A program made the translations under genes and the position numbers. A model generated the notes under the pieces. It saw only the letters and a program-made list of their open reading frames with translations. It made no database searches and was not told the DNA's origin. Shown one piece after another: positions 63,266-64,000 of a stretch of DNA of 64,000 nucleotides. The number at the start of each line of letters is the position of its first letter. The stretch's first letter is position 1. This DNA is from Lachnospiraceae bacterium (GTDB lineage: Bacteria; Bacillota; Clostridia; Lachnospirales; Lachnospiraceae): the NCBI GenBank assembly GCA_028721415.1, contig JAQYIU010000099.1, positions 1 through 64,000 on the forward strand, read 5' to 3'.

Positions 63266-64000
63266 ATGAATCAAAAAAATAAAGGGATTATTTTGATTAT
63301 CTCTTCCGCCTTCTTTTTCGCATTAATGGCTATGATGGTACGCATGGCGGGGGATCTGCCAGCCATTGAAAAGAGTTTTTTCAGGAATTTTGTGGCTATG
63401 TTCTTTGCCATATTTACGTTAAAGAAAAACCATATCCCAATCAAAGTACCAAAAGGCTCTTTAAAACCGCTTCTGATCCGATCCATCTGCGGCACCCTGG
63501 GTATTCTTTGTAATTTTTATGCTGTGGATCATCTGATGCTTGCAGATGCTTCTATTTTAAATAAGCTATCACCTTTCTTTGCAATCCTTTTCTCATTTCT
63601 ACTATTAAGAGAGAAAATACATCCATTTCCAGCCTGCTGTGTTTTTACAGCTTTTATTGGTAGTTTATTCGTCATCAAACCAGGAATTGGCTTTGTCACA
63701 ACTTTTCCTGCACTGATTGGATTAATCGGAGGTCTGGGAGCCGGTATTGCATACACTTATGTCAGAATTCTTGGTAAAAAGGGTGTAAAAGGTCCATTTA
63801 TTGTATTTTTCTTTTCGGCTTTTTCCTGCCTGGTAACTTTACCTTATCTGATTTTTAATTTTCACCCAATGACCCTCACACAATTTGGATTTTTATTACT
63901 TGCCGGTCTTTTTGCCAGCGGAGGTCAGTTTACCATCACTGCCGCTTACACTTACGCCCCTGCAAGAGAAATTTCCATTTATGATTATTCCCAGATCATC
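63266..64000 (+). CDS. EamA/DMT family transporter (truncated at window end)
   Basis: ATG after AGAAAGGAAAC; MNQKNKGIILIISSAFFFALMAMMVRMAGDLPAIEKSFFRNFVAMFF; open to window end (not in supplied ORF track). Confidence 0.9.
   Translation, partial: MNQKNKGIILIISSAFFFALMAMMVRMAGDLPAIEKSFFRNFVAMFFAIFTLKKNHIPIKVPKGSLKPLLIRSICGTLGILCNFYAVDHLMLADASILNKLSPFFAILFSFLLLREKIHPFPACCVFTAFIGSLFVIKPGIGFVTTFPALIGLIGGLGAGIAYTYVRILGKKGVKGPFIVFFFSAFSCLVTLPYLIFNFHPMTLTQFGFLLLAGLFASGGQFTITAAYTYAPAREISIYDYSQII

Overview
The window is a 64 kb, mostly minus-strand, housekeeping/biosynthetic chromosomal segment from a Firmicute. Sporulation genes, T-boxes, CIRCE operators and protein style suggest Lachnospiraceae / Clostridium cluster XIVa; this is inferred, not searched. 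It runs from the first codons of hrcA (left edge, with CIRCE) to a truncated EamA-family transporter just beyond groESL (right edge, with CIRCE). Main blocks: (1) an ancient Bacillus-like synteny block hrcA-hemW-lepA-[MATE, T-box-trpD]-spoIIP-gpr-rpsT-holA-comEC-[GerMN lipoprotein-HK-RR]-comEA; (2) arginine biosynthesis argDBJC / argG / argH interleaved with transporters, including two complete polar amino-acid ABC systems; (3) asd-serA-ilvB-ilvD-leuB; (4) amidase, guaB, NfnAB-like pair, glnS, cell-wall hydrolase, C39-like peptidase; (5) tRNA-Thr, XRE, aroK, MBL lipoprotein, an unknown membrane protein, rlmB-mrnC-(T-box)cysS, GNAT, ispF, tRNA-Met, tRNA-Val; (6) M20 amidohydrolase, HAAS-like protein, transglutaminase lipoprotein, ACT protein, groESL. 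I saw no CRISPR, prophage, transposase or obvious defence system. The best candidate for something under-described is a tight six-gene DNA-uptake operon (comEA-RR-HK-GerMN lipoprotein-comEC-holA). In it a two-component system plus GerMN-domain lipoprotein, arranged like actinobacterial mtrA-mtrB-lpqB, sits between comEA and comEC. Second-tier items are an orphan T-box-controlled trpD, Shine-Dalgarno-sequestering hairpins at operon boundaries, sporulation-type promoters, structured intergenic elements and one family-less membrane protein.
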